Shown here: positions 1 through 8,078 of the stretch, piece by piece | Layout: each line of letters starts with the position of its first letter | Position numbering within the stretch: the stretch's first letter is position 1 | Source: JABMRW01 sp964396965 | GTDB lineage: Bacteria > Chloroflexota > Dehalococcoidia > Dehalococcoidales > BS750m-G39 | DNA length: 20,282 nt | Assembly: GCA_964396965.1 (NCBI GenBank) | Contig: CAYNGD010000027.1 | Coordinates: forward strand, 1-20,282 | Direction: 5' to 3' | Program-made: the position numbers and the translations under genes | Notes under the pieces: generated by a model | Told to the model about the DNA's origin: nothing | The model's database searches: none | The model's input: only the letters and a program-made list of their open reading frames with translations

Positions 1-175
1 GGAGTATAGCATGAAATCACCTCCTATGGGAAGTATTTAATGCTCGGATTAATAATATGAGCCTTTTATGGCTGACCAGTCAGGATTCGAATAGTAGCTG
101 TCTAGGAAAACCCTAGTAAAAGTGGTCTAGAATCTATCCCACTTTCTATCTTTTTGTTAAACTGCGACCTTACAT
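1..175. other. Non-coding left edge, outside the island
   Basis: No credible gene is visible: the only ATG-led frames are a few codons long and lack family resemblance. A short CTAGG/CCTAG dyad (102-116, 5-nt loop) is the only structure seen. If the island interpretation is right, this sequence lay next to the tRNA-Pro 3' trailer before insertion. Confidence 0.5.
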
Positions 176-242
176 AATCCTAGCTTCGAAGTCGAGGTGG
201 TCGGATGTGAACCGACGACCACCTGAACCTCATTCAGGTGCG
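176..242 (-). repeat. Distal att-like repeat: orphan 3' fragment of tRNA-Pro
   Basis: These 67 bases match 10963-11029 with four differences, at 188, 195, 207 and 230. The fragment covers the tRNA from the anticodon arm through the T arm and 3' acceptor strand, plus 16 bases past the tRNA 3' end. The 5' half (D arm and 5' acceptor strand) is missing, so it cannot fold as a tRNA. The change at 195 breaks an acceptor-stem base and the one at 230 alters the anticodon triplet, as expected of decay without selection. It is best read as the far attachment-site copy left by island integration. Confidence 0.85.
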
Positions 243-408
243 AGAGAAGGCAGAGGCCCCTTGCCTCCTTTCTGGTGCGAATTATATTGGTTCCTAACTC
301 CACGTCAAGCTTTTGGGTATAAAAGAAGATTGAATTTTTTGATGAAAAGTTCAGATGGTCGCTTTCTGGCTGTTTATTACAACTCAGGATTATAACAAGC
401 TCTGTTCA
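243..408. other. Island left margin, no recognisable gene
   Basis: A 62-codon plus-strand frame (207-395) runs through here, but it begins inside the tRNA fragment, has no ribosome-binding site and resembles no family I know. A short hairpin-capable AGGCA/TGCCT pair occurs at 248-266. This is probably degenerate island-end sequence and the 3' flank of the minus-strand LuxR gene. Confidence 0.4.
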
Positions 409-1554
409 TCAGATAACAAGCCAATGAGATTGTACGTAGCTGGCCAGTTGTGTCCTGTTCCTGTATCCTGTCTTATCAAAGATGTTTTTAAGATGTTTTT
501 GTACAGTAAATTCACTGACTAAGAGTCTATCAGCGATTTCTTTATTGGTTAGACCATCAGCGACATATCTAACTATTTCCACTTCCCTTTGGGTCAGCAG
601 GCATTCTTTACAGCTGGCCCCTTTCCCAGAATTATAGGTTTCAAGAATTTCCTTTATAGAGACCAAGAAACAGGGTGTATGATGTGCCTGGAAAGGATAA
701 TGGAAAAGAAACGATTCTATGCGAAATATCTTGTTCCCTATTGAATGTATAGTTATTCGGGGGTTAACGCCAACGATTCGATTCCTGCTCCGCGAGGACC
801 TTTTGAGGGTCAAGCAATTTTGCATAATCTCAAAAGGAACGGGAAATTCTCTACTATCCGCCCCATATACCTTGTCTTGCCTTCTGTCAAACAGGCCAGA
901 CAAGACCTCCTTAGCCTTAGAATTGCAGTATACTGGTCGAAGCTCAGAATCCAAGATAACGATCCCCTCTGGTGAAAACTCGATGACACTCCGAAACAGG
1001 TCCCTCTCCTCCTCGGTTTTTGAGAATAAAATAGCATTGCGCAGGGCACCAGTAATGCAAGGGGCCAAGATATTGGCCTTTAAGATGTCCTTTTCATCAA
1101 AATCGGGCTGTCGCCTAGAACGAAAGAGGCATATCCACCCAAGAAGGGCAGCCTCGGAGCGAAGGTAAATGTCCAGTTCCCAATGCTCATTCAGTGGTCG
1201 ATGGAAATCATTATAGTATTCGAGTTTCAGCCAACGGGAGGGCAGAATGATGTCGCTGTTCCTCAAGACGGATTTTGTCGGAAATGTTCCCTTTGGGTAC
1301 ATAGGGTCAAGATGCCAGTAATACTGGGCATATTGAGAACTAGCAGAATCTTTTATGTTATGAGTAACAATATCGTTAAGATCTAACCCTTTGGTCTTAT
1401 GCCCAGTAAGGAAAAAAGCCCCGCTGTGTGCGCGGAACATTTTCTCCATGGCTGGAAGGACGCTTGTGCGCAAGTATGTAGTTTCTTGGTCAGCTTCGGT
1501 GGCATAGATGAGATTAAGAATGTCTTCGTAATCTTGACTCACCAATCTAATCAT
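409..1554 (-). CDS. LuxR-family transcriptional regulator with PAS-like sensor
   Basis: The 381-residue protein ends in a clear LuxR-type helix-turn-helix (about 319-376), with the hallmark LTQREVEIV, then GLTNKEIADRL and VQKHLKNIFDK. A PAS-like segment (about 183-300) contains SPEGIVILDSELRPVYCN. The N-terminal 175 residues look like a GAF-type or other small-molecule sensor, but I cannot name it firmly. There is no response-regulator receiver domain with a phospho-acceptor aspartate, so it is probably a one-component cytoplasmic regulator. The start is supported by GAGGT about 8-9 bases upstream. It is divergent from the aminotransferase and metabolic cluster across a 305-bp intergenic region with a dyad over a promoter, so it most likely controls that cluster. 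The effector is unknown. Confidence 0.85.
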   Translation of the reverse strand: MIRLVSQDYEDILNLIYATEADQETTYLRTSVLPAMEKMFRAHSGAFFLTGHKTKGLDLNDIVTHNIKDSASSQYAQYYWHLDPMYPKGTFPTKSVLRNSDIILPSRWLKLEYYNDFHRPLNEHWELDIYLRSEAALLGWICLFRSRRQPDFDEKDILKANILAPCITGALRNAILFSKTEEERDLFRSVIEFSPEGIVILDSELRPVYCNSKAKEVLSGLFDRRQDKVYGADSREFPVPFEIMQNCLTLKRSSRSRNRIVGVNPRITIHSIGNKIFRIESFLFHYPFQAHHTPCFLVSIKEILETYNSGKGASCKECLLTQREVEIVRYVADGLTNKEIADRLLVSEFTVQKHLKNIFDKTGYRNRTQLASYVQSHWLVI

Positions 1555-1680
1555 AGTTTATTTTACCTCGAAATATGCTCTGTTTCAAGAAGGTTGTCCC
1601 CATGTAGTGAGCGCGACCCCAGTCCTCAGCACAGACGTTTTTATCCAGACTAATGCCTGAAAAATTACTCATTTAAGGTA

Positions 1681-1709
1681 TTGACGTACATTAACAGTCG
1701 ATTTATAGT
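1681..1709 (+). promoter_or_regulatory. Sigma-70-type promoter of the island catabolic cluster
   Basis: TTGACG (1681-1686) and TATAGT (1704-1709) are separated by exactly 17 bases, each matching the consensus at 5 of 6 positions. Transcription would start near 1716, leaving about 144 bases of leader before the aminotransferase ATG at 1860. It lies in the 305-bp divergent gap (1555-1859). I found no comparably good promoter for the LuxR gene on the other strand. Confidence 0.65.
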
Positions 1710-1722
1710 TCTACATAAATCG
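1699..1722. promoter_or_regulatory. Candidate operator: perfect 8-bp inverted repeat over the -10 box
   Basis: CGATTTAT (1699-1706) and ATAAATCG (1715-1722) are perfect inverted repeats separated by 8 bases. The dyad covers most of the -10 hexamer and the likely start site of the preceding promoter. It is a natural candidate binding site for the divergently encoded LuxR-type protein. Such a position would suit repression or start-site control; that mechanism is inferred. Confidence 0.5.
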
Positions 1723-1859
1723 GCAAGTAACGCTTATAGAGGGTTCTCTTTGTCATTCAAGTTAGGTTTAATTTAGATTCACTTAGGGGGTAATTAAAAA
1801 TGTAGGCATGAACCTGTTAGGAAAGTAAGAAAGGCAGTCCAAAGCGAAAGGAGATAATA

Positions 1860-3218
1860 ATGAGTATCAAGGCAGAGGAGCTTATTAAATGGGATGCAGA
1901 TCATTTGATGCACTGGGTAATGCCAGTGGGGCAAAACGCTGGCATAATCCTTGACAGAGCCGAAGGTATTAGCTTCTACGATACTACGGGCAAGCAATAT
2001 ATTGACGGCGCATCTCAACTGGTCTGTGTGACTTTAGGTTATAAGTACAATAAAGAGGTTGCCACTGTAGCATCACAACAGATGGAGAGATTACCCTACA
2101 TGACCAATTTCTGGGGTTTTACCCACCCTGCACTTATTGAGTGTGGTCAGAGACTGGCCCAGTTAACCCCGAAGGGATTGGACCATTTTTGCTTCACCAA
2201 CGGAGGTTCAGAAAGCACGGAGACCTCATTTCAACTGGCTAGGAAATACTGGAAGATTAAGGGGACAAACAAATACAAAATAATTAGCTTGTATAATTCA
2301 TACCACGGTGTTATGTATGGCGCGGTGACTGCCACTGGTCTTGCTATGGGGGCTTTTTCATCAGGTTATACTCCATTAGTGCCTGGCTTCATCAAAGCAC
2401 CTTCATACTATTGCTACCGCTGCATGCTTGGTTTGAACTACCCTGAGTGCGGCATTGAATGTGCTAAACAATTGGGGAAGATTATCCACCTAGAAGGTGC
2501 TGATAGTGTAGCTGCCTTCATCGCTGAACCAGTGCATGGAACTGCCGGTCACATTCCACCACCCCCAGAATATTGGCCCATGGTGAGGGATATATGTGAT
2601 AAATATGATGTGCTATTGATTGCTGACGAGGTTATGAGTGGATTTGGCAGAACCGGCAAGGCTTTCGCTGTGGAACACTGGGGAGTTAAGCCGGATATGA
2701 TGACCATAGCTAAAGGGATCACTAGTTCCTACATACCATTTGGTGCGGTGGTAATGAATGACAAGGTTTATGATGGGTTTAAAGGCTCTTTCTTTGCCGG
2801 TCCTACTTTTAGCGGTCATCCTGTAGCTGCCGCTGTGTCAGCTAAGGTTATGGAGATATACGTTAGAGATAAGATTTTTGAAAACGCAGCGAACATGGGT
2901 AAGTATGCCATGGAGCGTCTCAAGTCTCAATTTCTGCCATTGCCATGCGTGGGTGAGGTTAGTGGCCTTGGTTTAATGATCGGGATAGAGATAGTTGAAG
3001 ATAAAGCTGCCAAGAAGGGATTTGACCCGGCCTCAGGGGTAATGCATGATATCCAAGACAAGGCACTGGAAAAAGGGCTTTTTGTGCGAGTCTCAGACCA
3101 GAGTTGGTCATCAGCTAACCGTATCTCTTTTTGCCCACCACTAGTTGTTACCAAAGAGGAGGTTGACAAAATACTTGATATCTTGTACGTTATCGTATCT
3201 TCTTTGAAGTCCAGCTAG
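1860..3218 (+). CDS. Class III (omega-type) PLP-dependent aminotransferase
   Basis: The 452-residue protein has the full class III aminotransferase layout. A phosphate-binding NGGSEST lies at about 114-120, ADEVMSGFGRTG with the cofactor-pairing Asp256 at about 255-266, and the Schiff-base lysine K285 in IAKGITSSY. Length is normal. A four-cysteine insert at 185-201 (CYRC, then two more Cys) is shared with taurine/putrescine-type members as I recall them. The family moves an amino group from an omega- or alpha-amino acid or amine to a keto acid, giving an aldehyde or keto product in the cytosol. Specificity cannot be read here: beta-alanine, GABA, taurine or a diamine are all possible. The start has AAAGGAG 7-8 bases upstream. 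It is the first gene of the cluster that also encodes an aldehyde-oxidoreductase homologue, a plausible acceptor of an aldehyde product. Confidence 0.9.
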   Translation: MSIKAEELIKWDADHLMHWVMPVGQNAGIILDRAEGISFYDTTGKQYIDGASQLVCVTLGYKYNKEVATVASQQMERLPYMTNFWGFTHPALIECGQRLAQLTPKGLDHFCFTNGGSESTETSFQLARKYWKIKGTNKYKIISLYNSYHGVMYGAVTATGLAMGAFSSGYTPLVPGFIKAPSYYCYRCMLGLNYPECGIECAKQLGKIIHLEGADSVAAFIAEPVHGTAGHIPPPPEYWPMVRDICDKYDVLLIADEVMSGFGRTGKAFAVEHWGVKPDMMTIAKGITSSYIPFGAVVMNDKVYDGFKGSFFAGPTFSGHPVAAAVSAKVMEIYVRDKIFENAANMGKYAMERLKSQFLPLPCVGEVSGLGLMIGIEIVEDKAAKKGFDPASGVMHDIQDKALEKGLFVRVSDQSWSSANRISFCPPLVVTKEEVDKILDILYVIVSSLKSS

Positions 3219-3336
3219 ATTGTACGAAGGATAGCACGCTTTAGCTTATGTATTGAGGGAGGTGAAAATGTTATTTAATTAAATTTATCAGCCAGTGGGG
3301 GTAATCTATGGCAAAAATCTTTAAAGGAGGTTTCCA

Positions 3337-4719
3337 ATGTCAAGCGTGGCAGGAGGCCGTGAGCTGTTAAAACCTAAGGTTGGTTTTTGGTTAATGTTAG
3401 CCATGGCTGTGGGCATTATTGTTGGTCCATGGATGCCACAGATGCCGTTATGGTTTTCACTAAGCGGCCCATCAAATGCCCTGGCTTTTCTCGCCATCAC
3501 GCTGGTGTGCATCCCTATCATCTTTTCCTACGGAGAACTGACAGCGATGCTTCCCTTTGCCGGGGGTGAATACAACTTTGCCCGTAGTGCCTTCGGCTAC
3601 AGGACAGCCTGGATAACCGGCTGGTTCTTGCTATTGCTATACATTATGGCAACGGCATTCATGGGACCGTCTACAGCCCGTATGATACAGGCACTGCTTT
3701 TTATGCCTGAAATACCGGAGATGACAATTGCGTTAACCGGAATTGGCTTTCTATTGATATTTACCATATTGAACACATTTACCGTTTCTCTCTCAGCAAA
3801 GATCCAGCTTATTATGGTCTTAATAATGATGGCGGTCGGTGTTGGTGAATCAATCTGGTTTTTTGCCTCTGGTAAGTGGCTGGTAGCCAACATACAACCT
3901 TTCTTCGCTACAGGCATAAGTGGCTGGCTGATATGTGTCGGTATTCTGGTGACTATGGTGATTGGCTTTGACTGTATCCCACAGCTGGCGGAGGAGGCAA
4001 GTTATCCCAGACGGCAGCAGATGAAGCTGATGCTGGCATCGGTCATAATATCTGAGCTTTTCTTTGCTGTCGTGGTTTTTGCCAATGCGGGGATGAAGCC
4101 CACCGAGTGGATAATCCAGCAGATCGTGGTTGACCCGGTGATTGCCCAAGCCTTAGCCGGTAATATTCCGGCCATCATCATTAACCTGGCTGGAATTTTC
4201 GCCGTCCTGACCTGTTTAAATGGCTTCATGATAGCAGCATCCAGGGTAATATTTGCCATGGGCAGAGCCAATGTGCTACCACGAGTGTTTGCCCGCTGCA
4301 ACAAATGGGGTAGTCCTTATGTGGCGATATGGGCGATATTTGTTGTCTGTGGTCTTGTGGTCGGCATTGGTCGTGAGCAGTGGCTGGCGACAATCTTCAT
4401 TGCCTCGGCGTTTGCTACCGGTATTGTCTATTCTCTGGTGGCAGCATCGGCGGCAAGGCTGCGGAAGACCCATCCCGAGTGGCCCCGTCCCATCAAGATG
4501 CCCGGCGGTATGGGCATGGGTATCCTGGGGGCAATTTTAGGGGTAGGCATTATTGTCGCAGTTGCCTTTGGAATGCCATTGAGGTCATGGATTATATTCG
4601 GCGTTTGGATTGTAATCGGCATAATTATTTACTCCTGGGTGGCGAATAAGAGGAAGAAGGATCCTACTTTTAAAGAGATCTACCTGACTCCCGATGATAT
4701 ACCTTCAGACAGGGAGTAG
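3337..4719 (+). CDS. APC-superfamily amino acid permease (first of two)
   Basis: A 460-residue, highly hydrophobic integral membrane protein with roughly 12 transmembrane stretches. The N-terminal region resembles APC-type amino acid/polyamine transporters: an early glycine-rich helix (AMAVGIIVGPWM), then FSYGELTAMLPFAGGEYNF in the first transmembrane bundle. A charged cytoplasmic tail (KRKKDPTFKE) ends the protein. It probably imports the amino acid or amine processed by the neighbouring aminotransferase. The start is fixed by AAAGGAGGT about 5 bases upstream and by alignment with its paralogue at 4849. The 118-base gap from the aminotransferase carries two minute SD-led frames (3268-3282 and 3308-3370). 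The substrate is not predictable. Confidence 0.88.
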   Translation: MSSVAGGRELLKPKVGFWLMLAMAVGIIVGPWMPQMPLWFSLSGPSNALAFLAITLVCIPIIFSYGELTAMLPFAGGEYNFARSAFGYRTAWITGWFLLLLYIMATAFMGPSTARMIQALLFMPEIPEMTIALTGIGFLLIFTILNTFTVSLSAKIQLIMVLIMMAVGVGESIWFFASGKWLVANIQPFFATGISGWLICVGILVTMVIGFDCIPQLAEEASYPRRQQMKLMLASVIISELFFAVVVFANAGMKPTEWIIQQIVVDPVIAQALAGNIPAIIINLAGIFAVLTCLNGFMIAASRVIFAMGRANVLPRVFARCNKWGSPYVAIWAIFVVCGLVVGIGREQWLATIFIASAFATGIVYSLVAASAARLRKTHPEWPRPIKMPGGMGMGILGAILGVGIIVAVAFGMPLRSWIIFGVWIVIGIIIYSWVANKRKKDPTFKEIYLTPDDIPSDRE

Positions 4720-4740
4720 AAGTAGCGTACATTAATCATG

Positions 4741-4786
4741 CCTTGAGGGAGGCTTCCAAAGTGGCGGATTAAGTCCCCCCTCAAGG
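4741..4786 (+). other. Inverted repeat between the two permease genes
   Basis: CCTTGAGGG (4741-4749) pairs perfectly with CCCTCAAGG (4778-4786), leaving a 28-nt loop. No U-tract follows, so it is not a classical intrinsic terminator. It could act as an mRNA stability or attenuation element between the permeases, or be part of a decayed tRNA-like segment reaching to 4820. Confidence 0.4.
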
Positions 4787-4848
4787 CAGAATTGTGTGGT
4801 TCGAATCACCCAGTCTGGCACAAAAAATTAGAAAGGAGGGATATTCCA

Positions 4849-6237
4849 ATGGCAAGCGAAGTAGCAGGTCGTAGGCTTCTGCAACCAAAGATAGGCGCGC
4901 TTTTTATGCTGGCAATGGCAGCTGGCGCTATCATCGGACCATGGATGGTCCAGATGCCATGGTGGTTCTCGCTGACCGGCCCATCGATAATATTTTGCTT
5001 TATTGCGGTTGCTGCGGTCATGACTCCGATTATTTTTGCCTATGGGGAATTAGTGCCAATGCTTCCCTTTGCCGGGGGAGAATATACCTTTATTCGCAAT
5101 GCTCTCGGTCAGAGAATCGGATGGCTGGGTGGCTGGCTTCTATTCTGGGTGTACATTATGATTCTGGCATTTATGGGGCCGGCTACAATCCGGATGGGAC
5201 AGGTACTGTTTTTCGTTCCTGATATTTCCCGGTTAGTGCTTACAGGAACGGCAATCGGTGTGGTGACAATATTTGCCGTTATGAATTACTTTGGCGTTCA
5301 AATTTCTGCCCTGGTTCAATTCATTTTGGTTATGATATTGCTGGTTATCGGATATGTTGTGGGCTTCTGGTTCATGGGTAGCCCTTACTGGACAACAGCC
5401 AATATAACGCCTCTTTTTACAACTGGAATTAGTGGCTGGCTTATAGCTGCTTCTATCATGATGACCACCTTTATAGGCTTTGACGCTATTCCTCAGTTGG
5501 CAGAGGAGGCAAACTATCCCCGGCATAAACAAATGTCGATAATGTTCGGTGCTGTCTGGATAGCTGCGATTCTTTATGTAGTCGTCTCCCTGGGGAACAC
5601 AGGGATGATGCCTACTTCCTGGATAACGGAGCAATTGGTGGTAAGCCCTGAAATCGCCAGAGTGCACTGGGGTCTAACTCCATGGGTTATCATTAATATT
5701 GCCGCCCTTGCTACTATTCTTACCTGTATAAATGCCTTTTTACTTGCTGCCAGTAGACTGGTATTTGCCTTCGGACGTGCCCGCGTGATGCCACCTGGAT
5801 TGGGGCACATAAACAAGTACGGCGTGCCCGACTATGCCCTGTGGTTTGTGTTTGGTATAACTGTTGTTTTTATAGCCGCTATGGGTGAGCAATGGCTTGA
5901 GATCTCAATCATAACCTCGGCTGTTACTATGGGTATTGTGTATGCACTTGTGTCTATATCCGCAGGCGTATTACGAAAAACCCGCCCTGAATGGCCTAGA
6001 CCTTACAAGATGCCCTGGGGCATGGGAATGAGTATATTGGGAGCAATTGTCGGATTACTTATAGCTATCGCCTCCATATTCGCTGTGCCCATAACAGGAT
6101 GGTACATTTTAATAGGCTATCTTGTGGTAGGCTTGGCCATTTATCTGTGGATGCAATATAAAAGGAATAAGGATATCAAGGCTTACCGTGAAATACTTTT
6201 AACTCCTGCTGATATTCCTGAAGAAAGAAGGGCATAA
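4849..6237 (+). CDS. APC-superfamily amino acid permease (second of two)
   Basis: A 462-residue paralogue of the preceding permease. Both share the N-terminal ML(A)MA.G..(V/I)GPWM pattern, the YGEL..MLPFAGGEY motif, P(Q/K)LAEEA-type loops and a C-terminal TP.DIP tail. I place the start at ATG 4849, not the upstream in-frame ATG at 4792: GAAAGGAGGG lies about 8 bases before 4849, and the N-terminus then matches the first permease. About 12 membrane segments are expected. Two related but clearly diverged permeases in tandem suggest an old duplication, with different substrates or an exchange role, or a two-subunit transporter. Sequence cannot decide between these. Confidence 0.88.
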   Translation: MASEVAGRRLLQPKIGALFMLAMAAGAIIGPWMVQMPWWFSLTGPSIIFCFIAVAAVMTPIIFAYGELVPMLPFAGGEYTFIRNALGQRIGWLGGWLLFWVYIMILAFMGPATIRMGQVLFFVPDISRLVLTGTAIGVVTIFAVMNYFGVQISALVQFILVMILLVIGYVVGFWFMGSPYWTTANITPLFTTGISGWLIAASIMMTTFIGFDAIPQLAEEANYPRHKQMSIMFGAVWIAAILYVVVSLGNTGMMPTSWITEQLVVSPEIARVHWGLTPWVIINIAALATILTCINAFLLAASRLVFAFGRARVMPPGLGHINKYGVPDYALWFVFGITVVFIAAMGEQWLEISIITSAVTMGIVYALVSISAGVLRKTRPEWPRPYKMPWGMGMSILGAIVGLLIAIASIFAVPITGWYILIGYLVVGLAIYLWMQYKRNKDIKAYREILLTPADIPEERRA

Positions 6238-6289
6238 TCTGTAGTTGCCTTGAAAGCCTAGCCGATTATTAGAGGCTATACTTGGTGAG

Positions 6290-6312
6290 GGCTTCATTGC
6301 TAAATTGAAGCC
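6290..6312 (+). other. Short hairpin after the second permease
   Basis: GGCTTCA (6290-6296) and TGAAGCC (6306-6312) form a 7-bp stem with a 9-nt loop. Only a weak, interrupted U-rich stretch follows, so it may be a partial terminator or an mRNA 3'-end protector between the transport genes and the downstream enzymes. Confidence 0.35.
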
Positions 6313-6363
6313 GTCTTAATAGCGTTGTATTTTTGTCTAAATAAAACTAAGGAGGCATATCGA

Positions 6364-6792
6364 ATGAGTGACGTCGAATTCCGATTTAAGGAAGCTAAAG
6401 GCAGACCCGGGGCACTGATAATAGGTACCATAATAGATGTAAAAGGGCGTTGCTGGATGGGGCAAAAAGTAGGGGATACTTTCGAGCTTGATGGTACTGT
6501 TACCGGGGGGCTCTGTGGCCATCTTTATCACACCATATACCCCTATCTGATTATGCTTGAGTATGGGGGAGGTTTCCCTGATGATGCAAAAAACGAGTGG
6601 CCAGGTGGCTGCCCGGAGTTCGTTTGCCCTGATGCCTATAACCAGGTGAGGATTCAACTGCGCCGCAGTAGTACTCCCGAGGGTAGGCACCTCCTCTATG
6701 CCAAAGAGATGGAGAGAGAGGAGAAAAAGTGGCGCAAGAAGTTAGGTAAAGCTTCAGACCGCAAGGTGGTAGAAAAACCCAAGAAAGGTTAG
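6364..6792 (+). CDS. TIGR04076-like small protein of unknown function
   Basis: A soluble 142-residue protein. The layout resembles the TIGR04076 family as I know it: a strand-rich start with KGRCWMGQKVGDTFEL (Cys30), then GGLCGHLYHTIYPYL (Cys51), a GG..P segment, and a CPD.YN.V motif. Family members are short, carry conserved cysteines and have no established function. A lysine-rich tail of about 30 residues extends beyond the recognisable part. The start at 6364 is chosen because AAGGAGG lies 8 bases upstream; an upstream in-frame ATG at 6325 has no such site. It lies between the permeases and the acyl-CoA dehydrogenase, hinting at an accessory role in the pathway, but no reaction can be assigned. 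Confidence 0.7.
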   Translation: MSDVEFRFKEAKGRPGALIIGTIIDVKGRCWMGQKVGDTFELDGTVTGGLCGHLYHTIYPYLIMLEYGGGFPDDAKNEWPGGCPEFVCPDAYNQVRIQLRRSSTPEGRHLLYAKEMEREEKKWRKKLGKASDRKVVEKPKKG

Positions 6793-6849
6793 CTAGGCTC
6801 TGAGATGGAAGTTATATAGAGGTGCAAGTCCGGAAAGAAGGCTGCTCTT

Positions 6850-8043
6850 ATGGTCGATTTTAGTCTGACTGAAGAACAGGAGATGCTGCAGAAGCTTGCT
6901 CATGATTTCGCTCTGAGGGAAATACGCCCTAACATCAAGGATATAGACCAAGACCCTGACCCGGAGAAGAGCTTCCCTTTTGACATAATTAGCAAGGGGC
7001 TTCAACTGGGTTTTGGGCGAATCCTAATTCCTGAGGAATACGGGGGGCTTGGAAGGGGGCTTCTGGAGAGTGCCTTAATTACGGAGGAGCTGGCCTGGGG
7101 AGACGCTGGTATTGCCGAAAGCATCGGGACAACTGCCAGCATGGGTCGGGTGCTGAGTTTAGCCTGCACTGAAGCACAAAAGGAAAAATGGCTTCGGGAA
7201 ATGGCCAGAGATAAAAGCGGCAACTTTCTTTTAGCGGGCTGTTATACTGAGCCAACGGGAGGCTCAGAGATACTTTGCTCCCTACCTGACCCATCGATGG
7301 GGGTGAGAACAACCGCAGTACGTGATGGTAGCGATTATGTTATCAACGGCTCAAAATGTTTTATTACTAATGCCGGGGTAGCTAAGCTCTACATTACTTT
7401 GGTACGCACCGATATGAAAAACCCGAATGTTGAAGGCTGTAGCCTGTTTCTCATACCGGCAGATACCCCAGGCTTAAGGATTGGCAGGATAGACAATAAG
7501 ATGGGGCAGCGCAGTTGTAGAAATGGTGCGGTTTTCCTCAATGATGTGCGCGTTTCTGGTGAGAATATGATTGGGGAGGAGAACGAAGCATTCAAGGTCG
7601 TTGATGAGACATTCCTGGGAGGCGCGGTAGTCTCCGGGGCTGTAGCGGTGGGCTTAGCTCGAGCTGCCTACGAAGCAGCCCTCGCTTATTCTAATGAAAG
7701 GAAAATCTGGGGGCAGCCTATTCGACGGTATCAACTAATAGCTGACAAGCTAGTTGAGATGAGAATGAAGATTGAAGCAAGCCGGGCTTTAGTCTGGGAA
7801 ATTTGCTGGGCAATAGAGAACCCAGAAGCGAGTCGGGGGTTATATAAGCTAGCAGCTATAGCTAAGGTCTTCCCCTCTAGTGTGGTTAAAGAGGTCACAG
7901 ATGATGCCATGCAAATCTTGGGGGGATACGGATATGTAAAAGACTATGAAGTAGAAAAATATTTGCGGGATGCCTGGGTAATGTCAATTGAGGATACCAC
8001 TAACGAAGTACTGAAGATGTTTCTAGCTGAGGAGCTGGAATAA
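6850..8043 (+). CDS. Acyl-CoA dehydrogenase family protein
   Basis: A 397-residue protein of normal length for the FAD-dependent acyl-CoA dehydrogenase family. The N-terminal helical domain begins DFSLTEEQEML. The middle beta domain has the FAD/substrate signature CYTEPTGGSE (131-140) and ITNAG (172-176). The C-terminal helical domain has GGYGYVKDYEVEKYLRDA followed by SIEDTTNEV, where Glu381 aligns with the usual catalytic base. It would introduce a 2,3-double bond into an acyl-CoA and pass electrons to an electron-transfer flavoprotein, which is not encoded here. The region after GGSE is a few residues longer than typical. The ribosome site is weak (GAAAGAAGG), 57 bases after the preceding stop. 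Substrate unknown; a branched or short acyl-CoA derived from an amino acid is an inference from context. Confidence 0.9.
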   Translation: MVDFSLTEEQEMLQKLAHDFALREIRPNIKDIDQDPDPEKSFPFDIISKGLQLGFGRILIPEEYGGLGRGLLESALITEELAWGDAGIAESIGTTASMGRVLSLACTEAQKEKWLREMARDKSGNFLLAGCYTEPTGGSEILCSLPDPSMGVRTTAVRDGSDYVINGSKCFITNAGVAKLYITLVRTDMKNPNVEGCSLFLIPADTPGLRIGRIDNKMGQRSCRNGAVFLNDVRVSGENMIGEENEAFKVVDETFLGGAVVSGAVAVGLARAAYEAALAYSNERKIWGQPIRRYQLIADKLVEMRMKIEASRALVWEICWAIENPEASRGLYKLAAIAKVFPSSVVKEVTDDAMQILGGYGYVKDYEVEKYLRDAWVMSIEDTTNEVLKMFLAEELE

Positions 8044-8078
8044 TATCTGCAGAGAGATTGAAATAAGCGGAGGAGAGC

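Noticed and set aside
207..395. 62-codon plus-strand frame
   Set aside because: It starts inside the tRNA-Pro fragment, lacks a ribosome-binding site and shows no family resemblance.
719..1168. 149-codon plus-strand frame inside the LuxR gene
   Set aside because: It is antisense to a well-supported coding sequence with clear domain motifs, has no ribosome site and a composition typical of a shadow frame.
4792..4848. 19-codon N-terminal extension of the second permease
   Set aside because: The strong ribosome site is before 4849 and the paralogue begins at the equivalent position; the extension overlaps the tRNA-like segment.
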